DNA from: an uncultured Desulfobulbus sp.
GTDB lineage: Bacteria > Desulfobacterota > Desulfobulbia > Desulfobulbales > Desulfobulbaceae
Length of the DNA: 64,000 nucleotides
Assembly: GCF_963664075.1 (NCBI RefSeq)
Contig: NZ_OY760916.1
Location: 1,111,001-1,175,000, forward strand
Direction of reading: 5' to 3'
A program made the translations under genes and the position numbers. This document shows positions 1-9,600 of the stretch, one piece after another. Each line of letters starts with the position of its first letter. The stretch's first letter is position 1. The notes beneath the pieces were generated by a model that did no database searches, was not told where the DNA came from, and was given only the letters and a program-made list of their open reading frames with translations.

Positions 1-430
1 GCATGCAGGGCCCAATACGTCCTGGAAAAATTCGGTGCAGTAGAATGGAGAGGGAAAAACCTGCAAGACCAATAACGATTGAGGGTAATCCTGCGATAAT
101 ATCAAAAAGCAGGCCAAGAATTTTTTGCTCCGTAGCCGAGGCATATTCAGAGAGATAGATACCGCCACAGATGCCAGGGATCAGGGCCAATGCCAAGGCA
201 AGTACAACCAGCATGGCCGTACCACAGAGCGCTGGAAAGAGACCATCAAAAACCTGGCGTTTCCCCATGAGCGCATCGATAACCGGGACGTTATCAAAAA
301 TCAATGCAAGGCTCAGGCTGCTGCCGCCCCGAACCAGCAGGTAACCAATAACCAGCACAAGTAGAGCCAAAGGTAGCAGGCCGAAGATCCAGAAAAGCAG
401 GGACAGACCACGTTCAGTTGTTCGGTTCAT
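1..430 (-). CDS. pstA: Phosphate ABC transporter permease PstA, C-terminus cut by window edge
   Basis: Inner-membrane permease of the high-affinity phosphate importer, pairing with PstC. Read on the minus strand it begins MNRTTERGLSLLFW, with a first membrane helix at about residues 8-28, a second region around residues 68-92, and the PstA-like stretch with GGIYLSEYA followed by an IIAGLPSIVIGL helix. Only about 143 residues are inside the window; the rest, and presumably pstB, lie to the left. The ATG overlaps the pstC stop (ATGA), which implies translational coupling. The permease identity is firm from context and motif style; full length cannot be judged. Confidence 0.9.
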   Translation of the reverse strand, partial: MNRTTERGLSLLFWIFGLLPLALLVLVIGYLLVRGGSSLSLALIFDNVPVIDALMGKRQVFDGLFPALCGTAMLVVLALALALIPGICGGIYLSEYASATEQKILGLLFDIIAGLPSIVIGLAGFSLSILLHRIFPGRIGPCM

Positions 431-1317
431 TCTTTTCTCGCCTTGGGCATTGCTTGTGCTCCTCCTCGTTGGTTTCCCACACGCTCCAGCACTCTGATGG
501 AAAGGGTGAGGCAGACGGTAAAAAAGGAGAGCATCAACCCGCAGGCAAAGATGGTGGTGAACTCCATGGAGGAAAAATCCGCGGCGATGACCAGAGCGAT
601 ATGTCCCGTCAGGGTACGTCCCGACTGGGCAACCGACTCGGGCAGGGCAACACTGTTACCCGCGAGCATAAGGGATATCAGGGTATCTCCCATGGCGCGG
701 CCAAGGCCAAGGATCAGGCCGATGAGTAGGGACGGATAAGCCTGGGGCAGCAGCAGATAGAGAAGCTTCTGCATGGGCCGAGCGCCAAGGCTCTCCACTG
801 CTCTGGTGTACGAGCGCGGTACGGATTGGAGCCCATTGACAAAGAAGATGATCATGGTTGGGGCAATGAGTACAGCCAGGACCAACGATGCCGTCAGGAT
901 GGAAAAGCCGGAACCGTAGATGAGATACTCCCGCATAAAAGGAACCAGCAGGAACACGGCCACAAATCCGTAGACCACTGTGGGAACACCGGCCATGAAG
1001 CGTATGGTCGTAAAGAGGACGCGACGCAGAGGACGGGGGGCAAGCACTTCGGTAAGGCAGGCCGTGGCAATACTCATCGGCAGGCTAAAGAGCAGGGCAA
1101 GAAAGGTGATACGCAGGCTACCCAGCATCATCGGCAGGATGCCATAGCCCTGGTCGCGTGGATTCCAGTAGGTGGAAAAGAGCACTGAAAGGCGACCATT
1201 TTCCACAAGTGGCCAGCCGAGAATGGCCATCATAAGCAAAATGGCAATGAGCAGGAATCCACTGCCCATTGCCATGGCCCGACAAAAGAACGCAAAGTTT
1301 TTTTCGCGATCAAACAC
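427..1317 (-). CDS. pstC: Phosphate ABC transporter permease PstC
   Basis: Inner-membrane permease of the Pst phosphate importer, 296 residues, about the usual length. A first helix lies near residues 17-36 (GSGFLLIAILLMMAILGWPL), several more follow, and the cytoplasmic coupling loop is seen at about residues 168-190 (YTRAVESLGARPMQKLLYLLLPQA), the EAA-type motif that docks on the ATPase. RAMGDTLISLMLAG follows, a stretch typical of PstC. It sits between pstS (32 bases upstream) and pstA (4-base overlap), so pstS-pstC-pstA form one operon read leftwards. Likely induced by phosphate starvation as in known pst operons, but no Pho box was clear to me. Confidence 0.95.
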   Translation of the reverse strand: MFDREKNFAFFCRAMAMGSGFLLIAILLMMAILGWPLVENGRLSVLFSTYWNPRDQGYGILPMMLGSLRITFLALLFSLPMSIATACLTEVLAPRPLRRVLFTTIRFMAGVPTVVYGFVAVFLLVPFMREYLIYGSGFSILTASLVLAVLIAPTMIIFFVNGLQSVPRSYTRAVESLGARPMQKLLYLLLPQAYPSLLIGLILGLGRAMGDTLISLMLAGNSVALPESVAQSGRTLTGHIALVIAADFSSMEFTTIFACGLMLSFFTVCLTLSIRVLERVGNQRGGAQAMPKARKE

Positions 1318-1349
1318 GATGGAAGAAATACTCCTGGTGACTCAGGCCG

Positions 1350-2177
1350 TCATTTGACAGCCACAAAACCTTTGGCCTTGACCAGCTCCTGACCGGTGGG
1401 GCTGAAGATAAAATCGATAAAGAGTTTCCCCAGCCCTTGAGCCTCACCCTTGGTCAGCGAATAGAGACCACGGGAAACTTTGAAGGCACCACTTTTCACA
1501 TTTTCCAGACTGGGAGCAACTCCGTCGAGGATAACCGGGGCAACAGATGCATCAATGTGGCCAACCGAAACAAAGCCAATACCATACGGGTCACCGGCGA
1601 TAGCGGTCTTCATGGCGCCGTTTGAGGCGACGACATTGGCCTTGGGGGAAACCGCTGCTTTCAGCAGCCCCTTTTTCCAAAAAACAGAGCGGGTACCGCT
1701 GGCTGCGTCACGGTCGTACAAGTTGATGGCGCGATCTGCTCCGCCCAGCTCTTTCCAGTTGCTGATTTTGCCTGAGAAGATGTCCTGCAGCTGGGCCGTG
1801 GTCAGTTTGGTCACCGGGTTTTTGGGATTGACCACCACGCCGACACCGTCAACAGCCCATTTGTACATGACAAGCCCGTAGGTTGCCACTTCCTTTTCCG
1901 TCGCCTTGCGACCGGCGTTCCCAATATCGATAAGGCCCTCACCGACCTGTTTGATCCCCACTCCGGAACCACCACCGGCGATGGTGATGCGAATATTCGG
2001 ATTTGCCTGCATGATGAGTTTGGCTGCCTCCTTCATCACGGGGATATGGGCGGTTCCACCGGCAATTTTAAGGGTACCGTTTTGAGATGTAAAGGCATCG
2101 AGGTCACCTGCGTGGGCGGAAAGGGCAAGCGTACAGACAAAAAGCGTTGAGAGGATAATTCTATAAAATTTGGTCAT
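1350..2177 (-). CDS. pstS: Periplasmic phosphate-binding protein PstS
   Basis: Solute-binding protein that captures phosphate in the periplasm for PstCAB. 275 residues. A Sec signal peptide is visible (MTKFYRIILSTLFVCTLALS, cleavage probably after AHA at about residue 23). Family motifs: GTAHIPVMKEAAKLI near the N-terminus, IAGGGSGVGIKQV with the phosphate-binding serine/glycine loop at about residues 66-78, VNPKNPVTKLT, and YDRDAASGTRSVF around residue 155, the second half of the binding site. The ATG is preceded by a good Shine-Dalgarno sequence (AAGGAGA) at about 2183-2189. It is the first gene of the pst operon; its upstream region carries the repeats listed separately. Confidence 0.95.
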   Translation of the reverse strand: MTKFYRIILSTLFVCTLALSAHAGDLDAFTSQNGTLKIAGGTAHIPVMKEAAKLIMQANPNIRITIAGGGSGVGIKQVGEGLIDIGNAGRKATEKEVATYGLVMYKWAVDGVGVVVNPKNPVTKLTTAQLQDIFSGKISNWKELGGADRAINLYDRDAASGTRSVFWKKGLLKAAVSPKANVVASNGAMKTAIAGDPYGIGFVSVGHIDASVAPVILDGVAPSLENVKSGAFKVSRGLYSLTKGEAQGLGKLFIDFIFSPTGQELVKAKGFVAVK

Positions 2178-2189
2178 GGTTTCTCCTTA

Positions 2190-2401
2190 GTCAAATGTGA
2201 TGGCATCGTAAAAAGTTAAAAGACAAAATCTGGGCTCAAAAAATTCAATATGTTACGAAGCTCGGAACGTCGTTCTCGGGGCTTTTTACGAGAACGACAA
2301 ATGTGACAACCTCGTAAAAAATGAATTGCTGAAAAACACCCATCGTGAAATCAGCAGGTTACGAAGCTCGAAACGTCGTTTTTTACGAGAACGGCAAATG
2401 T
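2190..2401. repeat. Short interspersed direct/inverted repeats upstream of pstS
   Basis: Two copies of the unit gttacgaagctcg(g/a)aacgtcgtt ... ttttacgagaacg(a/g)caaatgt are seen at about 2252-2304 and 2359-2401. Related fragments caaatgtgaNNNcNtcgtaaaaa occur at about 2191-2215 and 2298-2320. The first copy folds into a hairpin: cgttctcg (2271-2278) pairs with cgagaacg (2289-2296). The tcgtaaaaa / tttttacga halves are also complementary between copies. This looks like a REP-like intergenic repeat family; it carries no coding sequence. Confidence 0.7.
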
Positions 2402-2688
2402 ATTTAGTCAACGTGTAATGATATGATTCAGCATGAATATGTGTAAGGGATCTCAAGAGAGTTCAAGATAATAAATGGATTGCTTGAATAGCACAGCACG
2501 GCAGGAGAAGCAAATCGGTTCTATCTGTAGCTTTGCAAGGAGCGATAGGAAATTGAAATAGGGGGCTTTGCGGCTGGATCCGTGCAGATACCCGCAAGGG
2601 ATCACGGAGAACTGGAGCTGGGTCTATTCCGGCATGGTGCAAAAGCAGTGTTGAGAGCCGGGGGGCGAGGGCTCATATAAGCTCTCCG
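2402..2688. other. Non-coding gap between the pst repeats and the EAL gene
   Basis: No convincing gene, RNA or insertion sequence was seen. The part nearest the repeats is A/T-rich and could hold the pstS promoter on the minus strand, but no consensus boxes could be assigned. Confidence 0.4.
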
Positions 2689-3741
2689 CTACACCTGCAA
2701 CACCGGTTCAGCAGAAGGCTTGGAAAAATAATACCCTTGGACAAAATCAATCCCCTTTTCTTGTAACCAGGAAAATTCTTCAGCTGTTTCTACCCCTTCA
2801 GCAAGGATAGAGGTCCCCACCTCTTTGGCCATGGCAATCAGGGCTTTCACCACTGTTTGCTTCACCTCGTTTTTGTGGACATCCCGGATGAGGTCCATGT
2901 CGATTTTGACAATGTCCGGGTGGAGTGTGACAAATAAACTCAGGGAAGAGTAGCCGTTGCCCATGTCATCAAGTGCAGTTCGAAAACCTTTTTCCTTGTA
3001 AAAACGGAGTATTTTTATGAGGTGTTGGGTGTCTGTTACTTTTTCGGTTTCCACGACTTCAAACACGATGGAGAGCGGGTCATAGTTAAGTTTTTTGCTC
3101 CAGCGGACGGTGTCTTGGAGGCAGTAGACAGGGTTATAAATCGCGGAGGGGAGAAAATTGACAAAGATATTGCGTTGTATTTTCTTCTGCGCGGCTATTC
3201 TAATAGAGGCTTCCCTGCATTGGCGGTCAAGATTGAAGAGCAGGTCTGTTTTTTTGGCTGTTTCGAACATGACCAGGGGGCTTTGGAGGTCGCCATTTTC
3301 TTTCACCCCACGAGCGAGACACTCGTAGGCATATATGGACATATCAGCAACCCTGACAATGGGCTGGAAGAGAACGGTAATGGTATTGTTCTCGAGAATC
3401 CAGATTAAATCTTCAGCATTGTAAAGCGTGTACCATGACTCCAGGGTTCGCGTGGTTGCAAATTTCCCAAAATCGAGAACTTCTCCCTCTACCAGAGGAA
3501 GTAAATGTATATTCGCTTTTTCGATTGCAGAAATTGAACGTTCTGCGCCAATAGAGCGGATGAATACGGCATAATCATCTACATGAACCTGTATGTAGCT
3601 GCTGATTCTCTTAAATGAAATTTCAGTAGCGTCAAATATCTCGGCGAGTTTATCCAACATATACACATGAGAGGCACTGACAAATACCAGGCAGGGACCC
3701 TGCAAAAGGTCCGGGGTTGTGGTGCATTTCTCACATTTCAT
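2689..3741 (-). CDS. EAL-domain protein, probable cyclic-di-GMP phosphodiesterase
   Basis: Predicted cytosolic EAL protein that would hydrolyse c-di-GMP to pGpG. About 350 residues from the ATG at 3741, which has a strong Shine-Dalgarno (AAGGAGG) 6-7 bases upstream; an in-frame start at 3774 lacks one. Residues 1-110 match nothing I recognise and begin with a CEKC pair. The EAL domain follows: the signature reads ECLARG (ECL, not EAL), then NFLPSAIYN, VFEVVETE, ALDDMGNGYSS, DIVKIDM, LAEGVETAEE and QGYYFSKP. The metal- and substrate-binding Glu, Asn, Glu, Asp-Asp, Lys, Glu and Gln are all present, so it is probably active. No GGDEF domain or membrane segment. Monocistronic by spacing. Confidence 0.88.
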   Translation of the reverse strand: MKCEKCTTTPDLLQGPCLVFVSASHVYMLDKLAEIFDATEISFKRISSYIQVHVDDYAVFIRSIGAERSISAIEKANIHLLPLVEGEVLDFGKFATTRTLESWYTLYNAEDLIWILENNTITVLFQPIVRVADMSIYAYECLARGVKENGDLQSPLVMFETAKKTDLLFNLDRQCREASIRIAAQKKIQRNIFVNFLPSAIYNPVYCLQDTVRWSKKLNYDPLSIVFEVVETEKVTDTQHLIKILRFYKEKGFRTALDDMGNGYSSLSLFVTLHPDIVKIDMDLIRDVHKNEVKQTVVKALIAMAKEVGTSILAEGVETAEEFSWLQEKGIDFVQGYYFSKPSAEPVLQV

Positions 3742-3925
3742 CGATTCCTCCTTGATCGGTTTGACCTTGCTCAACGCTGCACAACTCTATGTATTTTGTA
3801 TCATAGGTGCGGCTCTTGTGAAAAGATCTGAATAGGATGCAGTGAAATAGGGAATCCTGCTGGTCTTATGCACTCATGTGTTCAACTGTTTTTGATGTCG
3901 TGCGGCGTGCGTTATGCTGTTTATC

Positions 3926-5059
3926 TTACTCAGGGGTGATTCGAAGCAACCGACCGTTGTGCCCATCTTCAAGCACCCAGATGGCACCTTGTGGTCCTTG
4001 CTCGACTTCACGGATCCGTTTCCCCATGGAAAAACGTTCTGCTTCCTTTGCCTGGCTCCCTGTGATCTTGATGCGGACTAATGCCTTGGAGCGCAGACCG
4101 CCAAGCAGGGCATTTCCCTTCCAAGCTGGAAACATCGTCCCATGGTAAATGATCAGGCCGGAAGGGGCCACTGTGGGAACCCAATAGAGTTCGGGGGCAT
4201 TGAATTCCGGCTGAGTATCATGATCGGGTATTGGAATCCCCGAATACTGATCCCCCCAGGAAACCACCGGCCAACCGTAATTATCTCCGCCGATGGTCAA
4301 GTTGAGTTCATCCCCATCCCTGGGGCCCATTTCATGTGTCCATAGTCGTCCTTGACGATCAAAGGCAATACCAAGAAGGTTGCGATGTCCCAGAGACCAA
4401 AAGGTTTTGGCGAGTTCGCCTTTATCCTGAAACGGATTGTCCGGGGGGACTGAGCCATCTCCATTGAGCCTGATAACCTTCCCCAGATTTTGTGTCCAAC
4501 TTTGTGCTGGTGCCTGTTTTTGCCGATCACCGGAGGTGATGAAGAGATGACCGTCCGCACTGAAGGCCAATCGGTGGGAGTAATGGCCAGAGCCAAAGAC
4601 TTTGGGAGTTTGCCGCCAGAGTACTTGTTGCTCTTCTAATCTGGGATCGTTTGCCGTGGGGAGGAATCGGGCTCGGGCTACAACTGCCCCTCGTTTTCCA
4701 AATATATCTTGTTCCGCGTAGGAAAAATATATCCAATGATTTTCCTTAAACTGGGGATGAAGGATTATATCCCCCAGTCCGCCCTGGCCGCCATAAGCAA
4801 CATCAGGCAGACCACTCACGGCAATGTGTGCGTTTTTTTTGACATCAACAAGGAGTAATGCCCCTTTTTTTTCGGTGACGAGTAGATCCCCGCTGGGAAG
4901 AAAGGTCATTGCCCAAGGTTCATTGAAGGTATCGACGGACTGAGTACGTATCTTGGACCCATCGGTACCAGTAATAACATTGACAGCGGATTCACTGATG
5001 CCACTGCTGGCAAAGAGGACGCCTAGAATAAAGGAGGAGAATAAAAGTGGGTATTTCAT
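3926..5059 (-). CDS. Periplasmic PQQ-dependent sugar dehydrogenase (soluble aldose dehydrogenase family)
   Basis: Predicted periplasmic six-bladed beta-propeller oxidoreductase of the soluble glucose/aldose sugar dehydrogenase family (E. coli YliI type), using PQQ and calcium. 377 residues with a signal peptide ([20 protein letters not shown], cleavage near residue 20-25). Family motifs: [109 protein letters not shown] and [10 protein letters not shown]. The His in SLGHRN and the DGDELN stretch correspond to substrate and calcium/PQQ contacts in the family. No PQQ synthesis genes are in the window, so whether the cofactor is made is unknown. Substrate not predictable. Confidence 0.88.
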   Translation of the reverse strand: MKYPLLFSSFILGVLFASSGISESAVNVITGTDGSKIRTQSVDTFNEPWAMTFLPSGDLLVTEKKGALLLVDVKKNAHIAVSGLPDVAYGGQGGLGDIILHPQFKENHWIYFSYAEQDIFGKRGAVVARARFLPTANDPRLEEQQVLWRQTPKVFGSGHYSHRLAFSADGHLFITSGDRQKQAPAQSWTQNLGKVIRLNGDGSVPPDNPFQDKGELAKTFWSLGHRNLLGIAFDRQGRLWTHEMGPRDGDELNLTIGGDNYGWPVVSWGDQYSGIPIPDHDTQPEFNAPELYWVPTVAPSGLIIYHGTMFPAWKGNALLGGLRSKALVRIKITGSQAKEAERFSMGKRIREVEQGPQGAIWVLEDGHNGRLLRITPE

Positions 5060-5114
5060 AACGTTGCTCCTGCTCGTTTAATTAAGACTTGTGCCCACAT
5101 TTTTCTATACCAGG

Positions 5115-5612
5115 TCAATAACGGAAGAGCAGGATAAGCAGCAAGATCGTCGTCAGGATTGCACAGAGGGTCCTGATTGTGTTCCACCGAAGCCAACGGG
5201 AGGTAAATGCTGCCTTGATGTTCAAAAGTTCTGAGCTGGACAGTGTTTCCAGGGCAAGAGTTTGTAATCTATTATTTAAGGGAACGTTTATCGTCATTGT
5301 CGGGACTTGAACCCCAAGAAGATAGACCGTGCAGGCTAGAACAAGAAGCGCCAGTTCGATACCCTCCACTTGGAAGAAAGCAAGCAGTGTGGAGATTGGA
5401 AGTATAATCGCAGAGCCAAGCCAGACGCCGACGAAGATCGGTTGGTTCCTCTGTATAATTCCATCTATGGCTTGAAAAGCCTGTAAAAAGGCGCGGTCTC
5501 CCAGATTTTGGAGACCTGGCATAACGACAATCGTGAAACTGAAAACAAAACCTGCCACCAGGGAGCAGAGTAGGGTGGAAAGCACAATTGCATATTCAAA
5601 AAGAAACGCCAT
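5115..5612 (-). CDS. DUF1772 integral membrane protein
   Basis: 165-residue membrane protein with four likely helices: about residues 5-30, 58-80, 83-104 and 143-163. The layout (helix with GFVFSFTIVVMPGL, then AFQAIDGIIQRNQPIF, a V-PTMTINVPLNNRL loop and RWLRWNTIRT before the last helix) fits the DUF1772 / anthrone-oxygenase-like family. A Shine-Dalgarno GGAGG lies just before the ATG. Function in bacteria is unknown to me. It lies with the cupin and DUF4126 genes in a minus-strand run and could be cotranscribed with them. Confidence 0.75.
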   Translation of the reverse strand: MAFLFEYAIVLSTLLCSLVAGFVFSFTIVVMPGLQNLGDRAFLQAFQAIDGIIQRNQPIFVGVWLGSAIILPISTLLAFFQVEGIELALLVLACTVYLLGVQVPTMTINVPLNNRLQTLALETLSSSELLNIKAAFTSRWLRWNTIRTLCAILTTILLLILLFRY

Positions 5613-5658
5613 GGAAACCTCCGTCCTGCATTGCTTACCTCATTGTTTTCAGAAAACC

Positions 5659-5931
5659 TCAGCACAACTTTTTTTCAGGGTCTTCTAGATTTACCTGTTC
5701 CCAGCGATCGGCAAGATGAATATCCGTTGTCTCCAGTCTCCCAGGCCCAACATTATGGAATTTATGAGGAATGTTGGCCGGACCAAGTACAATATCACCT
5801 GCCTCTGCCTCGATTTTGCTTTCTCCAATGGTAAAAAGGGCTTTTCCCTCACGGATAATAAAAATTTCATCATAGGTATGGACATGCCAGCTGGGGCCTA
5901 CGCCTGATTCTTCGGTTGTAAAAAAGAGCAC
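5659..5931 (-). CDS. Small cupin-domain protein, N-terminal start uncertain
   Basis: Single-domain cupin. From the GTG at 5931 it is 90 residues and contains cupin motif 1 (WHVHTYDEIFIIREGKA, with metal-type His/His/Glu) and motif 2 (PANIPHKFHNVG). GAGGT stands 4 bases before the GTG. Cupin-like sequence (SRLWKGFFQGKDIGTEVT) continues in frame upstream to about 5988 and then reaches a TAA at 5995-5997, which is the stop of the DUF4126 gene in the same frame. No ATG, GTG or TTG lies between, so either the protein starts at this GTG and lacks a strand, or it starts at a rare codon (CTG or ATA), or there is a sequence error. Substrate unknown. Confidence 0.72.
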   Translation of the reverse strand: MLFFTTEESGVGPSWHVHTYDEIFIIREGKALFTIGESKIEAEAGDIVLGPANIPHKFHNVGPGRLETTDIHLADRWEQVNLEDPEKKLC

Positions 5932-5994
5932 GGTTACCTCTGTGCCGATATCCTTCCCCTGAAAAAATCCTTTCCACAGCCGGGAATCTGATAT

Positions 5995-6579
5995 TTATTG
6001 CTTGCGAAGGGAAGAAAATATTTTTTGTGCAAAGGGGAAAAGTTTTTTCAAGAGCCAGGCTGAAAGGACGATAAGGACAAGGACGACTACGGTGGCGAGG
6101 GCCGGATGAGCGATCATGAGGTATAGAAGTCCTGTAACGCTCAGGTCTTCGCTGATGCTGGCCACCGAGTTGGTGACCGGCTCTGGGCTGGTATTGATGG
6201 CTGCCCGGGCGGAAGCTTTGGCCAAGTGGGCCCCCATTGTAACGCTTCCCGTCGTCAAGGCCGTGAGAAATTGTGGCAATGTCCCAGCTTCTGATGCGGC
6301 CAAAAAACCGAGTGTCGCACTTGCCAATGGGCGAATAACGGTATGAATGGAGTCCCATGCGGAATCAATAAGGGGAATTTTATCTGCCACGAATTCAACG
6401 ACAAACAAGGCCGTGGCAATGGCCATAATATGTGGTTCGGCCAGGACGGTCATGTTGCCAGGAAGGTTGATCCACTCCATGCGTTGAGCAAGTCCAAGTC
6501 CTGCCGTACACAGGTAGAGATTGAGGCCGGAGGCCCAGGAGCTTCCCAGGAGGATGCTGGCAGCGTTGAGTAGATCCAT
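5995..6579 (-). CDS. DUF4126 membrane protein
   Basis: About 194 residues from the ATG at 6579 (MDLLNAASILLGSSWASGLN), the usual DUF4126 beginning; a GTG at 6612 would add 11 residues. Membrane helices are visible near residues 3-25, 45-65, 85-105 and 155-178. The family stretch VVEFVADKIPLIDSAWDSIHT followed by IRPLASATLGFLAA is present. No clear Shine-Dalgarno precedes either start. The stop TAA is immediately followed, in the same frame, by the cupin coding sequence. Function of the family is not known. Confidence 0.8.
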   Translation of the reverse strand: MDLLNAASILLGSSWASGLNLYLCTAGLGLAQRMEWINLPGNMTVLAEPHIMAIATALFVVEFVADKIPLIDSAWDSIHTVIRPLASATLGFLAASEAGTLPQFLTALTTGSVTMGAHLAKASARAAINTSPEPVTNSVASISEDLSVTGLLYLMIAHPALATVVVLVLIVLSAWLLKKLFPFAQKIFSSLRKQ

Positions 6580-6643
6580 AGCAACGGTAAGGTATTGAGG
6601 GTAGGCGATCACGGGGCACCGAAGTTCCCGCTGCAGGCATCGT

Positions 6644-9600
6644 TCAGCCCTGATGGTTCAGCAGTTCAAGTTCCTCATACTCCTCTTGAATTTCCTCCAG
6701 GGTTATCAAGGCCTCAGTGTAAATTCCCTGTTCAAGCTGCTCCTTCAGGAGGTCATAGTCGCAGGCTTCAAGGACCTTGCAAAAGATTGGCTCGATTGTC
6801 TGCCAGGTATCAGCTGCCTCTGGATTTTTATTGGTCAGCTGCTGGTGGAGTTTAAGGACTAAGCTCTGCAGGTGAGGGAGGTCAATACTGTCGTTTTCTT
6901 GGGAGTAGCTCTGAGATATTTCATTCGCTTCTTTGAGCACAACCCCCAGTTCAGTGGTGAGTAGGTGTAAACCTGTGGCTATCTCTATCTCTTTTTGCTC
7001 CGTATGGTGGCGAAGGAGTTGCTCAAGTGAGAGCGCCAGTTCTCGCAGCTCCTTCATCCCTAACATTGCCGCAACTCCTTTAAGCGAGTGGGCATTTCGT
7101 TGAGCGGTTTCAAAATCCTCGGATTGAATAGCCCTCCCTATACGCTCGGGGAGGTCAGCCTGCTGCTCAATAAATTTACCAAGCATATGTTGGAAGGTGG
7201 ATTGGCTGCCAGTGAACTTGATACCGGTTTCCTGATCGATGTGTTCTGTTGAGGATGCCGATTTCTCCACTTCTACTGGAGTCACTGCAGTTTCTTCTGA
7301 GGCAGGTTTGGGATAGGGGCAACTTGTATCAGCCAGCCAGCGCGCCAGGGTAAGACGCAGTTGATCGGGTTCGACGGGCTTGGCAACAAAACCATTCATG
7401 CCAGCATCTTCGCAATGTTTTCTGTCATCTTCAAAGGCATTAGCCGTCATGGCCACGATGGGAATATCCCCTTTCCCCGGCATGGTGCGAATCCGTCGGG
7501 TGGCCGCAACCCCATCGAGTACGGGCATCTGCATGTCCATCAAGATGAGATCATACTCGTTGTTCGTCACCTTATGACAGGCCCTCTCCCCATTGTCGGC
7601 TATTTCCACCGAGAGGCCGAACCGCTCAAGAATCTCGGTGGCTACTTCCTGGTTGATTTCATTGTCTTCAACCAGCAGGACACGCGCACCCTGGCGCAGC
7701 CCCACAAGGGAAGAAGGCATGTTGGTTTCACTCTGCAGCTCCGTTGCCTCCCCAAGCGGAAGGCGCGCGGTGAACCAGAAGGTACTTCCCTGACCCAGGG
7801 TGCTGATAATTCCAGTTTCTCCTCCCATCATCTCTGCCAACCGTTTGGAGATGGCCAGGCCAAGTCCGGTTCCGCCGTATTTACGGACAGTGGAGGCTTC
7901 TGCCTGCTCAAAGGCATTGAAAAGTTTATCCTGCTGCCCCTCTGCAATACCGATTCCCGTGTCCTCCACTTCAAAACGCAGTAAGGCATTTTCATCATTG
8001 AGCTCAGCAAGTTGGGTGCGAATGGTGATGCTTCCACGTTCTGTGAACTTAACCGCGTTGCCTAAATAATTGACCAATATCTGACGCAAGCGTAACTCAT
8101 CCCCTTTCACTGGCAGCTTAGCGAAGCGGGGATCATGTTCAATCAGCAAATCGAGTCCTTTTTCAACCACCCGCTCGCGCATCATGCTGCTGGTCTGATC
8201 TAAGGTGGTGGAGACCAAAAAGGTTCTCTCCTCCAGTTGCATGCTTTTGGCCTCTATCTTTGAAAGGTCAAGGATGTCATTGATAATCTCTAGCAGGTGT
8301 TTGCCCGAATCGATGATCTTGCCAACCTTGCTTTGTTGCTCAGGGGTATGAACCTGGTTACCAATCAGATGCGCAAAGCCAATAATCGCATTGAGCGGAG
8401 TACGTATCTCGTGACTCATATTGGCAAGGAAGGTGCTTTTTGCATGGTTGGCGGTTTCTGCTACTTGTTTGGCTTCTTCGAGCTCTTTGGTGCGAATAGT
8501 AACCAGATCTTCCAGGTGGAGACGATAGTTTTCCAGCTCCAGTTCTATTTGTTTCTGAGCAGTGATGTCTTTGACAATGCCAATAGCCACCCATTTGCCT
8601 TCCATTTGCACTGATGAAAGCGAGAGCTCGATGGGAAAGAGCTCCCCCTCTTTTTTCACTGCTTCCAACTCAAGGGTCTGGTCAATCGCGTCGCCCCGGC
8701 CGGTTTTCTGCCATAGGGGAAAGGCTTGATAGGCAGGCTCCCGATACTGAGGTGCTGCAAGGATAGCGTGGACCTCCTTCCCTAAAATTTCTTTGGCAGA
8801 ATAGCCAAAAATCGAGGCAGCAGCGGGGTTCCAAAAGGAAATTTTTCCCGCATTATCAATCATTATGACACCATTTCTGGCCGCGTTGGTAATGGTCCGT
8901 AATTTTTTTTCACTGTCCTCAATGGTCTCTTGGGCCTGTTTTTGCTCGGTAATATCCAGGGCTATTCCGTCCCAAATGAGCCTGCCGTCGGGGGTGGTTT
9001 GCGGGTAGGCATTAAAGAGCAGCCAACATTTCTGCTCTGTGGGAAGATAGAGTGGAATTTCCTGGGAAAAACCGGTGGCCGCCAGGCGGGGATCACTTTT
9101 GGCTGCAAGAAAATTTTTTCTGTCCTGACTTGGCATCATCATGAGCAGGAGGGAGGCGTCTGCTGAGATCTGTTCCGGCAGATAGCCAAGGACGGATTCA
9201 CATCCTCGACTGATGTAAGTAAAACTGTAGCCCCCGGAAGGTGAGCATGACAACTGATAGACAAAGCCCCCTGGCAGGTTGTCACTCAGTGTTTCAAGTC
9301 GCTGAACTGCAAGGAATTGTTTTTGTTCATGCTCCAGACGCTGAATCTCTTGCTGCTGGTGAAACATTCGCAGAAGGATAACAGCGATGACGGCCAGGGA
9401 CGCAACAAGGATACTTGAGACGCGTAAAACCATCGTCATAACCGGGGTGTGAATTTCACCAAGCTGGACCTCTGCGGTTAGATGCCAGGGGGTTCCTGTG
9501 ATGGGGGACTGCGCAAAGAGGACCTCAGCCCCTTGCGGGTTTATGGCCATACCGGTGGAAGAGTGGGGCGAAGATGGCTGGGGTAGCTCACTGGAGAAGG

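Noticed and set aside
427-1188. Plus-strand open frames across pstC
   Set aside because: They mirror the strong pstC frame and have compositions untypical of proteins.
2252-2401. CRISPR array
   Set aside because: Only two long diverged copies with a different-sized gap, internal hairpins and no cas genes.
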